In this document: positions 15,439 through 22,977 of the stretch, piece by piece
How the letters are laid out: each line of letters opens with the position of its first letter
Numbering within the stretch: position 1 is the first letter of the stretch
Assembly (NCBI GenBank): GCA_937902805.1
Contig: CALEMB010000185.1
Span: forward strand, 1-25,479
Length of the DNA stretch: 25,479 nucleotides
DNA from: an uncultured Bacteroidales bacterium
Lineage (GTDB): Bacteria > Bacteroidota > Bacteroidia > Bacteroidales > F082
Reading direction: 5' to 3'
Program-made: the position numbers and the translations under genes
Notes under the pieces: generated by a model
The model's input: the letters and a program-made list of their open reading frames with translations, nothing else
Databases searched by the model: none
What the model was told of the DNA's origin: nothing

Positions 15439-16788
15439 TTATGAGATAACTTCTTGTTTTGCAACCATATGCGACAATGCATAAAGAGGAACTACCTTAA
15501 TCAAATGGTTGTTGGTAGTGTATGACGATATATTCTCTAGCGAAGTCCGTATGCCGTAGGCGGAAGAACGCTTCTCCATAAAGAGGTGAAGGCTCTGCAT
15601 CTTGCCTTGCGTACTGGCCTTGACTTCGATAGGGATAATCTTCCCGTTGATAACGGTGAGATAGTCTATCTCACTCTGGGTTCCCTTTACAGTATTTTGC
15701 CAATAGAACAATTCTGCTTTGACAAAACAATCGGAGGCTTTAAGAAGTTCCAACCCCGCATACATTTCTGACGCAGGTCCCTTGTTTACGAAATCCACAT
15801 CTGACACCAACAATATATCTTCTGCTGGGAGACCAAGAAACGACTGCATCAGTCCCAAATCGAGAAAAAGATATTTAATATACTTCTCATTCTCCTCCGC
15901 GCCCAATGGAAGTCCATGAGCAGCAGTGTGTTTGACAGGTGTAATAAGACCCGCCAATGTCAACAATCGGAGACATTCTTTGATTGATGCCGCAGGAACT
16001 TCGCGACTAGCTTGTGAATAGACAAATTTAGTGCCTACTTGAAGCGCCACGGAACGCAAAACCTGACGCAAAAGGTCGGGCGACACTCGTTTTTTGTATT
16101 TGGAGAAATCCTGTTGGTAGGTGTCTAGGATATCAGCATGAACACGCTTGCAATCCAAAAAACTCTGTTTTGAAATCCATGTACTGACAGCTTCAGGCAT
16201 ACCACCTACAAGATAAAAAGTGCGCAATTGCTCAATCAGCTGCCTGTGAATGGGATCAGGCAAAGAATCGCCATTGTTAACTGATTCTTGTTTGAACTGG
16301 AGCAAGATGTCGAGACTTTGAGCGGAAAGAAAATCATCGAATGAGAAAGGGTAAAGATAGAAAGAACGTATGCGTCCCACTGCAAACGACGGAAGCTCTT
16401 CAAGGGCAAACTCTAGTAGTGAACCTGCTGCAATAACATGCAACTCTGGGAAATCCTCACGGAAATAGCGAAGTGCTCGAATGGCATTTTGGCACGACTG
16501 AATCTCATCGATGAAAAGCAGTGTCTTTCCTGGCACAATGGGAACACCTGTCGAAACGCTCAACCTTTGACAGGTCTGCTTTACATTGGTATTCTCTGGA
16601 AAGAACTGGTGAAGTTCAGGGTGCTTCTCCAAGTTAATCTCCAAAAAATGTGCAAAAGACTTCCCCAACTGCCGTACTGCGGTGGACTTCCCCACTTGTC
16701 GCGCACCTCGTATCAACAGTGGCTTATGGTCAGATGCTTGACGCCAGACTTCAAGTTGGTGGTCGATGTTTCTTTTGTAATACGCCAT
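15439..16788 (-). CDS. AAA-14/DUF4143 ATPase
   Basis: A 449-residue protein of the large Bacteroidota/archaeal family with an N-terminal AAA ATPase and a C-terminal DUF4143 domain. Walker A is GARQVGKST (28-36) and Walker B LLFIDEIQ (90-97); the sensor region reads HVIAAGSLLEFAL. The C-terminal domain has a restriction-endonuclease-like pattern, SEIDYL followed by IPIEVKAS, as other DUF4143 proteins do. Biological role is not established for the family; proposals include mobile, defence or regulatory functions. It is a single gene between anmK and the glycan operon, with its own promoter (16811-16843) and an unusual 33-bp-period repeat further upstream. A longer open frame on the opposite strand over its 5' part is judged a shadow. 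Confidence 0.88.
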   Translation of the reverse strand: MAYYKRNIDHQLEVWRQASDHKPLLIRGARQVGKSTAVRQLGKSFAHFLEINLEKHPELHQFFPENTNVKQTCQRLSVSTGVPIVPGKTLLFIDEIQSCQNAIRALRYFREDFPELHVIAAGSLLEFALEELPSFAVGRIRSFYLYPFSFDDFLSAQSLDILLQFKQESVNNGDSLPDPIHRQLIEQLRTFYLVGGMPEAVSTWISKQSFLDCKRVHADILDTYQQDFSKYKKRVSPDLLRQVLRSVALQVGTKFVYSQASREVPAASIKECLRLLTLAGLITPVKHTAAHGLPLGAEENEKYIKYLFLDLGLMQSFLGLPAEDILLVSDVDFVNKGPASEMYAGLELLKASDCFVKAELFYWQNTVKGTQSEIDYLTVINGKIIPIEVKASTQGKMQSLHLFMEKRSSAYGIRTSLENISSYTTNNHLIKVVPLYALSHMVAKQEVIS

Positions 16789-16810
16789 ACTCTATTATGT
16801 TTTATCGATG

Positions 16811-16843
16811 CAAAAATACAAAATCAAACATTATACAGAGCAA
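16811..16843 (-). promoter_or_regulatory. Promoter of the DUF4143 ATPase gene
   Basis: On the minus strand TATTTTTG (16811-16818) fits TAnnTTTG and a TTG lies 22 nt further upstream (16841-16843). The -7 box ends 22 nt before the ATG. Confidence 0.55.
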
Positions 16844-16860
16844 AAATTGGTCGATTTCTT

Positions 16861-16944
16861 ATAAAAGTAAGATCAAAAATAATTAAAAATCAAATAAAAG
16901 TAAAACCAAAATCACCAACAAAACACACAAAAGTAAGACCAAAA
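16861..16944. repeat. Three copies of an 18-bp motif at exact 33-bp spacing
   Basis: ATAAAAGTAAGATCAAAA (16861-16878), ATAAAAGTAAAACCAAAA (16894-16911) and ACAAAAGTAAGACCAAAA (16927-16944) share the core AAAAGTAARAYCAAAA. The starts are 33 bp apart both times. The spacers are AT-rich and not conserved, so these are spaced direct repeats rather than a plain tandem array. They lie 43 to 126 bp upstream of the ATPase -7 box and also upstream of the flippase promoter. Confidence 0.8.
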
Positions 16945-17021
16945 AGAGTATTAGGAGAAACACAAGCTGCAAACGGTCACTCAATTCTTTAAAACCCAAC
17001 AACTATTAGCAAGATAATTGC

Positions 17022-17029
17022 TATCTTTG
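17022..17029 (+). promoter_or_regulatory. -7 box of the surface-glycan operon
   Basis: TATCTTTG is an exact TAnnTTTG match, 27 nt before the flippase GTG. No TTG is visible at -33. Confidence 0.55.
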
Positions 17030-17056
17030 CAATTCTAATCAATATGAACGGGCATT

Positions 17057-18352
17057 GTGTTCAAGAAGATCCTAAATACCTTTGGCACCAAGATACTGGC
17101 GGCAGTCCTCAACTTCGCCATTGCCATTATCATCTCCCAGACCTTGGGCGACACGGGTTCGGGGACACAGTCACTGGTATTGACCTCCATCACGTTCATA
17201 CTCATCTTCTCCGAAATCGTATGCGGTGCCAGCATTATCTATCTCGCCCCACGCCATTCGTTCAAGAAGATATTGGTCGCATCGGTGATTTGGTCGGCTT
17301 TGATTGCCTTGGTCATGGGATTCTGTATCAAGCTGTTCTATCCCAAGCTGGAGTCCGATTTGGTCGTTCATGTGGCTATCCTATCGTTCATCTCTTCGCT
17401 CAGCAACATCAATTTCCGCTTCCTTGTTGGCAAGGAGGAAATCCAAAAGGCCAACTACAACACGCTACTTCAGCCCATCTTGCTAACCATCACTTTAGTA
17501 GTGTACTACATCGCGCTGAAAAAGACCGACATCTACGGCTATATCATCGGTCTCTATGCCGCCTACGGAGGCACATTCCTGCTGGGCGTTTGGATGTTGC
17601 GAGAAGAATACGCCAACTTGCCCAACGACAAAGACAAAGACTACAAGCCCGTATTGAAAGACCTGTTCAAATACGGTTTCCTCAACCAAACAGGACATTT
17701 TGTGCAGTTCTTCAACCTTCGCCTAAGCTACTATTTATTGGATAGTTACATCGGAAGGGGACAAGTTGGGGTCTTTTCACGCTCGGTCTCATTGGCCGAA
17801 GCCATCTGGATCATCAGCAACAGCATCGCATTAGTGCAGTATGCCCGCATCGCCAATGCCGACGACCGTGAATACTCACAGAAACTTACCCTGGACTTAA
17901 GCAAAATCTGCCTCCTCATATCGGCAGTGGCTGTTGTGGTGCTATGCCTGCTGCCACCTCAGTTCTATGTCTTCGTCTTCGGCACCGACTTCGGCGAGAT
18001 GGCACACCTCATCCGCATCCTCGCACCCGGCATCCTGTTTTACTGCATTTTCCTTATTTTAGGACACTATTATTCCGGTACGGGGCGTTATCAAATGAAC
18101 ACCTTCGCGGCACTTTGCGGGTTGGTAGCCACCTTTGTCTGCGGTTTCACGATGATACCCAAATACGGGGTCTCTGGTGCCGCCATCACTTCGGCGGTGT
18201 CGTATACAGTAAACGCGATTTTCCTGTTCGTCTTCTTCCTCAAGGAGTCGCAATTCAAGGGCAGCGATTTCATCCTGAGAAAGAGTGAAGTGCAGAACTA
18301 CATTGCAGAGCTCAAGCAACAATTCTTGAAACAAAACACAGAAAATGAATAA
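17057..18352 (+). CDS. Wzx-like oligosaccharide flippase (MOP superfamily)
   Basis: A 431-residue polytopic protein with about twelve hydrophobic segments and the N-terminal pattern of polysaccharide flippases (KKILNTFGTKILAAVLNFAI, then ISQTLGDTGSGTQSLVLTS). The family moves lipid-linked oligosaccharides across the inner membrane. The start is the GTG at 17057: the frame is closed by a TGA at 17045-17047 and family homology begins at once. An ATG at 17044 lies in another frame and opens a 233-codon shadow. It is the first gene of a three-gene rightward group with a methyltransferase (8-bp overlap) and a GT4 glycosyltransferase, which suggests export of a short surface glycan, perhaps an O-antigen or A-LPS-like polymer (inference). 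Confidence 0.85.
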   Translation: MFKKILNTFGTKILAAVLNFAIAIIISQTLGDTGSGTQSLVLTSITFILIFSEIVCGASIIYLAPRHSFKKILVASVIWSALIALVMGFCIKLFYPKLESDLVVHVAILSFISSLSNINFRFLVGKEEIQKANYNTLLQPILLTITLVVYYIALKKTDIYGYIIGLYAAYGGTFLLGVWMLREEYANLPNDKDKDYKPVLKDLFKYGFLNQTGHFVQFFNLRLSYYLLDSYIGRGQVGVFSRSVSLAEAIWIISNSIALVQYARIANADDREYSQKLTLDLSKICLLISAVAVVVLCLLPPQFYVFVFGTDFGEMAHLIRILAPGILFYCIFLILGHYYSGTGRYQMNTFAALCGLVATFVCGFTMIPKYGVSGAAITSAVSYTVNAIFLFVFFLKESQFKGSDFILRKSEVQNYIAELKQQFLKQNTENE

Positions 18353-19154
18353 GATACAGAAATTCACCAAAGCCATCGGGCGCATCATCCGACATCCTTA
18401 CCTGCTCAACCTCGTCCTTCAAGACGAAGGCAGCAACAAGGAAGACGTCATCCGCAAATATGGCCTCGCCGACGGCCTGCCCGTCATCGAAATCAACGAA
18501 CTGTTCCCCGATTTCCACGAAATCGCGAAGCCCTACGCCTACCTTTCGGGTGCCACTATGCCTATCGACATCGCCTTGTTGCGGGCCTTGGCGAAACGCT
18601 ATGCGGTAAAGGATTACTTCGAAATTGGCACATGGCGTGGTGAGAGTGTGGCGAATCTGGCCGAGGTAGCAGAGCATTGTGTCACCTTCAACCTGCTGAA
18701 AGAAGACATCGTGAAACTGACTGGCAACCAACAGTACGCCGACCTGCACGGTTTTTTCAGCAAAGACTTGGCCAATGTGGAACAACTCTACGGCGACTCC
18801 CAAACCTTTGACTTCGCACCCCATTTCGGCAAATACGACATGGTCTTCATCGATGGCGACCACCACTACGAAAGCGTGAAGAAAGACACCGAAACCGCCT
18901 TCAAGCTACTGAAAGGTGAGAATAGTATCATCGTGTGGCACGACTACGCCCTCGACCCCGAGACCATCCGTTGGGACGTGATGGCTGCCATCCTTGATGG
19001 AGCGCCTGCCGAGAAACGCAAGCATATCTATCATGTTTCCAACACCTTGTGCGCTGTTTATCTGCCCGAGAATTTGCAGACGCATAAATTGGTGCCATAT
19101 GAAACACCGCATAAGTACTTTGAAATTGATATCAGCACCCATACTATTGAATAA
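18345..19154 (+). CDS. Class I SAM-dependent methyltransferase (Methyltransf_24-like)
   Basis: A 269-residue protein. SAM-binding motif I is YFEIGTWRGES (91-101); the later VFIDGDHHYESVKKD (167-181) and IIVWHDY match the Methyltransf_24 type found in glycan and natural-product clusters. No membrane segment is predicted. The ATG lies inside the last codons of the flippase gene (8-bp overlap), so the two are translationally coupled. It probably methylates a sugar or the end of the glycan exported by the flippase; the acceptor cannot be read from the sequence. Confidence 0.8.
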   Translation: MNKIQKFTKAIGRIIRHPYLLNLVLQDEGSNKEDVIRKYGLADGLPVIEINELFPDFHEIAKPYAYLSGATMPIDIALLRALAKRYAVKDYFEIGTWRGESVANLAEVAEHCVTFNLLKEDIVKLTGNQQYADLHGFFSKDLANVEQLYGDSQTFDFAPHFGKYDMVFIDGDHHYESVKKDTETAFKLLKGENSIIVWHDYALDPETIRWDVMAAILDGAPAEKRKHIYHVSNTLCAVYLPENLQTHKLVPYETPHKYFEIDISTHTIE

Positions 19155-19160
19155 CTATTC

Positions 19161-19203
19161 CTCTGGATTGCTTCGTCGTTCCTCCTCGCAATGACGCGAA
19201 GCG
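19161..19203. repeat. Dispersed intergenic repeat of the GGATTGCTTCGTCG...CGCAATGACG type
   Basis: The sequence contains GGATTGCTTCGTCGTTCC and CTCCTCGCAATGACG and forms a hairpin through ATTGC/GCAAT, with GCTTCG/CGAAGC as an outer pair. I recognise it as a short repeat present in the intergenic DNA of unrelated bacteria. It lies between the methyltransferase and the glycosyltransferase genes. Confidence 0.75.
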
Positions 19204-19241
19204 ACAACTGAACAACTGACAACTGAATAACTGAACAACTG
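19204..19241. repeat. Heptamer/octamer CTGA array directly before the glycosyltransferase start
   Basis: Five units of the form ACAACTGA or ATAACTGA, 7-8 bp each, run without interruption up to the base before the ATG at 19242. The array carries a TGA every 7-8 bp, so all three frames are closed before the start codon. There is no room for a separate ribosome-binding site. Confidence 0.8.
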
Positions 19242-20375
19242 ATGAACATCCTGCACCTGCTGAGCTGGTTCCCTCGCCCCGACGACCCCACCTTGGGCAA
19301 CTTCTGCGTCCGCATGATTGACGCACTGCCTGAAGAATGTCATTCGGTCATCCTCTCCGTCTGCGATGGGAAAGACATGACGAAATCCTTCGAAGTCAAG
19401 GAGATTCCCGGGGCGCACCATACCCATGTGCAGATTTACATTCGTCCGCCGAAAATCAATGCCATACGCAAGCTGAAAATGCTACGGATGTACCAATATG
19501 GCTTGAATTATATCAAAAAACGTTTTTTCACGCCTGATTTAATCCATTTGCATGTCGCCTATCCGCTTGGGCAAGTGGCCCTGCTATGGAAAAAACTCTT
19601 TGGCTACAAATACGTTATGACGGAGCATTGGACCATCTATCAACCGCAAAACAAGGATGTGTTGGTCGGCGGGTTGAAGGGCAAAATTATCAAGATTGCC
19701 AACAATGCCGAACTCATCATGCCTGTCAGTCTTGACTTGCAGCACTGCATGGAGGGTCATGGGGTGCATAATCGGTTTAAGGTGATTTATAATTTGGTGA
19801 ATACTAGTCTTTTCCGTTTAGGCGAAGCCAAAACGGAAAAGACAAAACACATACTCCATATCTCCACCTTGCGAGACGAGGCCAAGAACTTCAGCGGTAT
19901 CTTGCGTGTCATCGAACACTTGCGGCAACAGCGCGATGACTTTGAACTGCACGTCATCCACGATTACGAGGCTCTTGAATTTAAGGCATTCGTGAAAGAA
20001 CATCATCTGGAAGACTGCGTCATCTTCCATTGCAAGAAAACCTCTGCAGAAGTAGCCGAAGCCTACCAAGATGCCGATTTTTTCGTGCTGTTCTCCAACT
20101 TCGAAAACCTACCCTGCGTCATCGTGGAAGCTTTCGCCTCGGGTGTGCCTGTGTTGAGCACCGCCGTAGGCGGCATTGCTGAAATCCTCTCTCCCGACAG
20201 AGGTATCCTCATCCCGCAAGGCGACGAAGAGGCTTTGTTGAAAGGCATGATTCAAATGCTTGACCATTCCTCGGAATACGACAAGGAGACCATACGACAC
20301 TATGCACTCAGCACTTTCTCCAACGACATCATTGGAAAGCAAATCTTTGAGGCTTATAAGGAAGTGGTAGGTTAA
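19242..20375 (+). CDS. GT4 family glycosyltransferase
   Basis: A 377-residue GT-B fold glycosyltransferase. The N-terminal domain begins MNILHLLSWFPRPDDPTLGN and has the acceptor-side motif VMTEHWTIYQP (125-135). The C-terminal nucleotide-sugar domain has the GT4 E-x7-E motif, FENLPCVIVEAFASGVPVLS, with Glu288 and Glu296. No signal peptide or membrane anchor. It lies 87 bp after the methyltransferase on the same strand and probably adds a sugar to the glycan exported by the upstream flippase. The donor and acceptor are unknown. Its last four bases overlap the end of convergent lpxA. Confidence 0.88.
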   Translation: MNILHLLSWFPRPDDPTLGNFCVRMIDALPEECHSVILSVCDGKDMTKSFEVKEIPGAHHTHVQIYIRPPKINAIRKLKMLRMYQYGLNYIKKRFFTPDLIHLHVAYPLGQVALLWKKLFGYKYVMTEHWTIYQPQNKDVLVGGLKGKIIKIANNAELIMPVSLDLQHCMEGHGVHNRFKVIYNLVNTSLFRLGEAKTEKTKHILHISTLRDEAKNFSGILRVIEHLRQQRDDFELHVIHDYEALEFKAFVKEHHLEDCVIFHCKKTSAEVAEAYQDADFFVLFSNFENLPCVIVEAFASGVPVLSTAVGGIAEILSPDRGILIPQGDEEALLKGMIQMLDHSSEYDKETIRHYALSTFSNDIIGKQIFEAYKEVVG

Positions 20376-21163
20376 TCTTCGCTTCCGACGGCATTCTTCA
20401 TAATGCCAATCTTCGAACTTTCAATGAAATTCAGGATGAAATCACGATCCTCGGAAGCGGGAAGGTTTTCGCGGATGTACTGAACCGATTGGGTAACGTT
20501 CATACCCACGCTATAGATGACGCGGTACACATCCTGAATGGCGTTAATACGCTCGCGAGAGAAGCCACGACGCATCAGGCCGATGGAATTGACGCCAGCA
20601 TAGCACACAGGATAGTTGGGCCCCGTCTTCACGAATGGCGGGATGTCCTTGTTGACCAGGGCGCCGCCGCTGATCATCACATGGGAACCGATACGGCAGA
20701 ACTGGCTCACCGCAGCAAGGCCTCCGAAGATAGCCCAGTCGTCAACGGTGATATGTCCCGCTAATGTAGCAGCATTGGCCATAATGACATGGTCGCCAAG
20801 GTAGCAGTCGTGTGCCACATGGGTGAAAGCCATCAGCAGGCAGTCCTTACCCACCACAGTCTTACCCGAAGCAACCGTGCCTTTGTTAACTGTCGCAGAC
20901 TCACGCACCGTGGTGCCGTCACCAATGTAGCAATAGGTGGTCTCGCCTTTGTATTTCAAGTCTTGAGGGATGGCCGAGATGACTGCGCCAGGGAAAATCT
21001 TGCAATTCTTTCCGATACGGGCACCGTCCATAATGGTGGCATTGGGGCCAATCCAAGTGCCAGAACCGATTTCAACATCCTCGCCAATCCACGCGAACGC
21101 CTCGATCTTCACGTCTTCCGCGATGCGGGCATTGGGGTGGATATAGGCTAAAGGCTGGTTCAT
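20372..21163 (-). CDS. lpxA: Acyl-ACP--UDP-N-acetylglucosamine O-acyltransferase
   Basis: A 263-residue left-handed beta-helix enzyme with hexapeptide repeats over residues 5-190 and an alpha-helical C-terminus. It transfers a hydroxyacyl chain to the 3-OH of UDP-GlcNAc, the first step of lipid A synthesis. HVAHDC (115-120) includes the catalytic His118, equivalent to E. coli His125, and ANAATLAGHITVDDWAIFGG follows as expected. It lies 87 bp downstream of lpxC on the same strand; the gap holds a heptamer array and no promoter box, so cotranscription with lpxC is likely. Confidence 0.95.
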   Translation of the reverse strand: MNQPLAYIHPNARIAEDVKIEAFAWIGEDVEIGSGTWIGPNATIMDGARIGKNCKIFPGAVISAIPQDLKYKGETTYCYIGDGTTVRESATVNKGTVASGKTVVGKDCLLMAFTHVAHDCYLGDHVIMANAATLAGHITVDDWAIFGGLAAVSQFCRIGSHVMISGGALVNKDIPPFVKTGPNYPVCYAGVNSIGLMRRGFSRERINAIQDVYRVIYSVGMNVTQSVQYIRENLPASEDRDFILNFIESSKIGIMKNAVGSED

Positions 21164-21172
21164 TATTTTTTT

Positions 21173-21242
21173 GCTTTCAGCTTTCAGCTTTCAGTTTTCA
21201 GCAGGGTCGTTTGCCGACTGCTGATGGCTGATTGCTGACAGC
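21173..21242. repeat. Heptamer repeats between lpxC and lpxA
   Basis: Read forward, GCTTTCA occurs three times followed by GTTTTCA (21173-21200). After a short break come GCTGATG, GCTGATT and GCTGACA (about 21220-21240), again a 7-bp period. On the coding (minus) strand the first block reads CTGAAAG units running to about 9 bp before the lpxA ATG. The placement and CTGA core match the array before the GT4 gene. Confidence 0.8.
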
Positions 21243-21250
21243 TCAATTAT

Positions 21251-22165
21251 TTAATATAATAAGGTGTGCTTAATCTTTCTTGCGAAAGCCGTGTTGGAGA
21301 AGTGTCCGGGCTTCACTGCCGTCACCTTGCCCTTGATGGGACGTCCGACCAGAGTGAGGTCGCCGATGACATCCAGCAGCTTGTGACGGGCGGGTTCGTT
21401 ATCGAAATAGAGTTCCACGTTGTTCAAGATACCGCATTCCTTCACGGTTACTTTCGGCTTCTTGAAGAAAGCGGCGATATGGTCAAGTTCTTCGGAAGAC
21501 ACGTTACGGTTGACGAACACGATGGCGTTGGTCAAGTCACCACCTTTGATGAGGTTACGGCTGATGAGCGTTTCCAATTCATGCAGGAACACAAATGTAC
21601 GGCAGGGAGCAATTTCGTTTTCAAAACCCTTGAGGTCTGTCAATGTAGCGTGTTGTTCGTCCAAAACTCTCGTGTTGTACTTCACCTTCACGTCGATCTC
21701 AAAATGGTCGCAAGGCTCCATCTTCAGTTCGATACCTAAAACTTCATTCTTATAGGAAATCGGTTCTTCGATGACGAGATAGTTGCGGGGGGCGTTCTGC
21801 TCAACGATACCCGCCTGGTGGATAGCCTCGACAAAATACTTGGCGCTACCGTCCATGATGGGCGTCTCTTCCACGTCGATGTCGATGAGCACATTGTCGA
21901 TGCCCATGCCACGCAACGAAGCCAGAACATGTTCTACGGTGTAAATCTTCACACCGCCTTTGCCGAGCGTCGTACCACGAGCCGTGTCAATCACATTGTC
22001 GACATCAGCCTCAATGATGGGTTGGTTTTCAAGGTCAATTCTACGAAAGCGAATTCCAGAATTTACAGGAGCCGGGTTGAAGGTGAGGGTGCCGCACTGA
22101 CGCGTGTGGAGACCTGCCCCTTTGACACTGACTCTATTTTTGAGCGTACATTGTTTATCTTGCAT
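21251..22165 (-). CDS. lpxC: UDP-3-O-acyl-N-acetylglucosamine deacetylase, without the usual FabZ fusion
   Basis: A 304-residue zinc deacetylase, the committed step of lipid A synthesis. Zinc ligands are His79 (TVEHVLASL), His261 and Asp265 (RHKLLD); the catalytic Glu78 and the later His288 in PGHFSNT are present. It therefore covers a complete LpxC (E. coli: 305 residues). In most Bacteroidota this gene continues into a FabZ dehydratase domain, giving about 460 residues. Here the frame ends right after FARKIKHTLLY and the 87 bp before lpxA contain only repeats. It has a well-formed promoter (22204-22234). LpxC is separated from lpxD by an oppositely oriented ydcF-like gene. Confidence 0.95.
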   Translation of the reverse strand: MQDKQCTLKNRVSVKGAGLHTRQCGTLTFNPAPVNSGIRFRRIDLENQPIIEADVDNVIDTARGTTLGKGGVKIYTVEHVLASLRGMGIDNVLIDIDVEETPIMDGSAKYFVEAIHQAGIVEQNAPRNYLVIEEPISYKNEVLGIELKMEPCDHFEIDVKVKYNTRVLDEQHATLTDLKGFENEIAPCRTFVFLHELETLISRNLIKGGDLTNAIVFVNRNVSSEELDHIAAFFKKPKVTVKECGILNNVELYFDNEPARHKLLDVIGDLTLVGRPIKGKVTAVKPGHFSNTAFARKIKHTLLY

Positions 22166-22203
22166 AGATGTGAGTTATGTGGAACTTGACCACAAAAAAC
22201 GGG

Positions 22204-22234
22204 CAAAAATAGGAAAATATTCCACATAAGCCAA
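22204..22234 (-). promoter_or_regulatory. Promoter of lpxC
   Basis: On the minus strand TATTTTTG (22204-22211) fits TAnnTTTG and a TTG lies at 22232-22234 with a 20-nt spacer, the expected -33/-7 arrangement. The -7 box is 38 nt from the ATG. Confidence 0.7.
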
Positions 22235-22243
22235 AAAAAACCG

Positions 22244-22251
22244 TACCTTTG
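22244..22251 (+). promoter_or_regulatory. -7 box of the ydcF-like gene
   Basis: TACCTTTG is an exact TAnnTTTG match, 39 nt before the ATG at 22291. It is only 32 bp from the divergent lpxC -7 box, so the two promoters overlap in their -33 regions and could compete. Confidence 0.6.
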
Positions 22252-22290
22252 AACACTTTTAAGAAATATTTCAAGCAGAAAACTCACAAA

Positions 22291-22977
22291 ATGAAGCATT
22301 TAGCAAAAACCATAAAAGCACTATTTTTCACACTCGGTATACTCTCCCTTTTGATGATTGTGTTCGCATTCACCTCGGCACCGTTTTGGGCCCATTACCG
22401 TTTAGGCCAAAATCCCAACGAGGAAATCCAACTATCCAATCCCCAGTATGTCGTGATGTTCGGCGGTGCCGGAATGCCCTCCGAGGACAACCTGATGCGC
22501 CTTTACCACACGGCAGCTTTGGCGAGACATTTTGAGGTTCCTGTCTTGTTGGTACACCCCGAAGACTCCCTTTGCCAAGCCGAAATGACCCGCTTGTTGC
22601 GCCAAGGCGGCATTGACAGCATCCTCTATATGACCGAAGGCGCCAACACGCGCTCACAGGCGTTAGAGCTCATAGCCCAATATCCAGAACTAACTGAGGA
22701 ACAACTGATTGTCGTCACCTCGCCCGAACATGTCAGGCGCACCATAAAATGTCTGAATAAGGTCGGATTCCAAAACGTCATCGGCAAAGCGGCCCACCCT
22801 GCCACTGTCGATTTCGATTTGTCGCTGAAAAAGCAGAAACTCGGTGGAAACGAAGCCATTCCTTCAGTGGAAAGCGTCAAAATGCGCTATACTTTTTTCA
22901 ATTACTTGAAACTGGAAATCACCTGCTTAAGGGAATACTACGCTCTCGCCTACTACAAGGTCAAAGGTTGGATTTAG
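22291..22977 (+). CDS. YdcF/DUF218 (SanA-ElyC type) membrane-anchored protein
   Basis: A 228-residue protein with a single N-terminal membrane segment (about 8-28) and a DUF218 domain: VVMFGGAGMPSE (54-65), MTEGANTRSQALEL (114-127) and IVVTSPEHVRR (140-150), which fit the conserved glycine, Ser/Thr and His positions of the family. SanA and ElyC of E. coli affect envelope integrity and peptidoglycan/undecaprenyl-phosphate metabolism, but their reaction is not settled. I chose the ATG at 22291; the longer TTG start would begin inside the -7 box. It lies between lpxC and lpxD, on the opposite strand, and its last 17 bp overlap the end of lpxD. Confidence 0.78.
   Translation: MKHLAKTIKALFFTLGILSLLMIVFAFTSAPFWAHYRLGQNPNEEIQLSNPQYVVMFGGAGMPSEDNLMRLYHTAALARHFEVPVLLVHPEDSLCQAEMTRLLRQGGIDSILYMTEGANTRSQALELIAQYPELTEEQLIVVTSPEHVRRTIKCLNKVGFQNVIGKAAHPATVDFDLSLKKQKLGGNEAIPSVESVKMRYTFFNYLKLEITCLREYYALAYYKVKGWI

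Noticed and set aside
16861..16944. Possible CRISPR array (three repeats, regular spacing)
   Set aside because: Only three copies, repeats of 18 bp with several differences, spacers of 15 bp and AT-rich, no cas genes in the window.
16438..16992. 184-codon plus-strand frame that includes an 11-residue repeat (KVRSK, KVKPK, KVRPK)
   Set aside because: Most of it is antisense to the intact ATPase. The peptide repeat simply reflects the 33-bp spacing of the upstream DNA motif (33 = 3 x 11), and no promoter or start signal fits.
17044..17745. 233-codon plus-strand frame beginning at an ATG close to the promoter
   Set aside because: Its translation is rich in His, Gln and Arg without domain signal, and it overlaps the flippase, whose membrane segments and family motifs are clear in the other frame.
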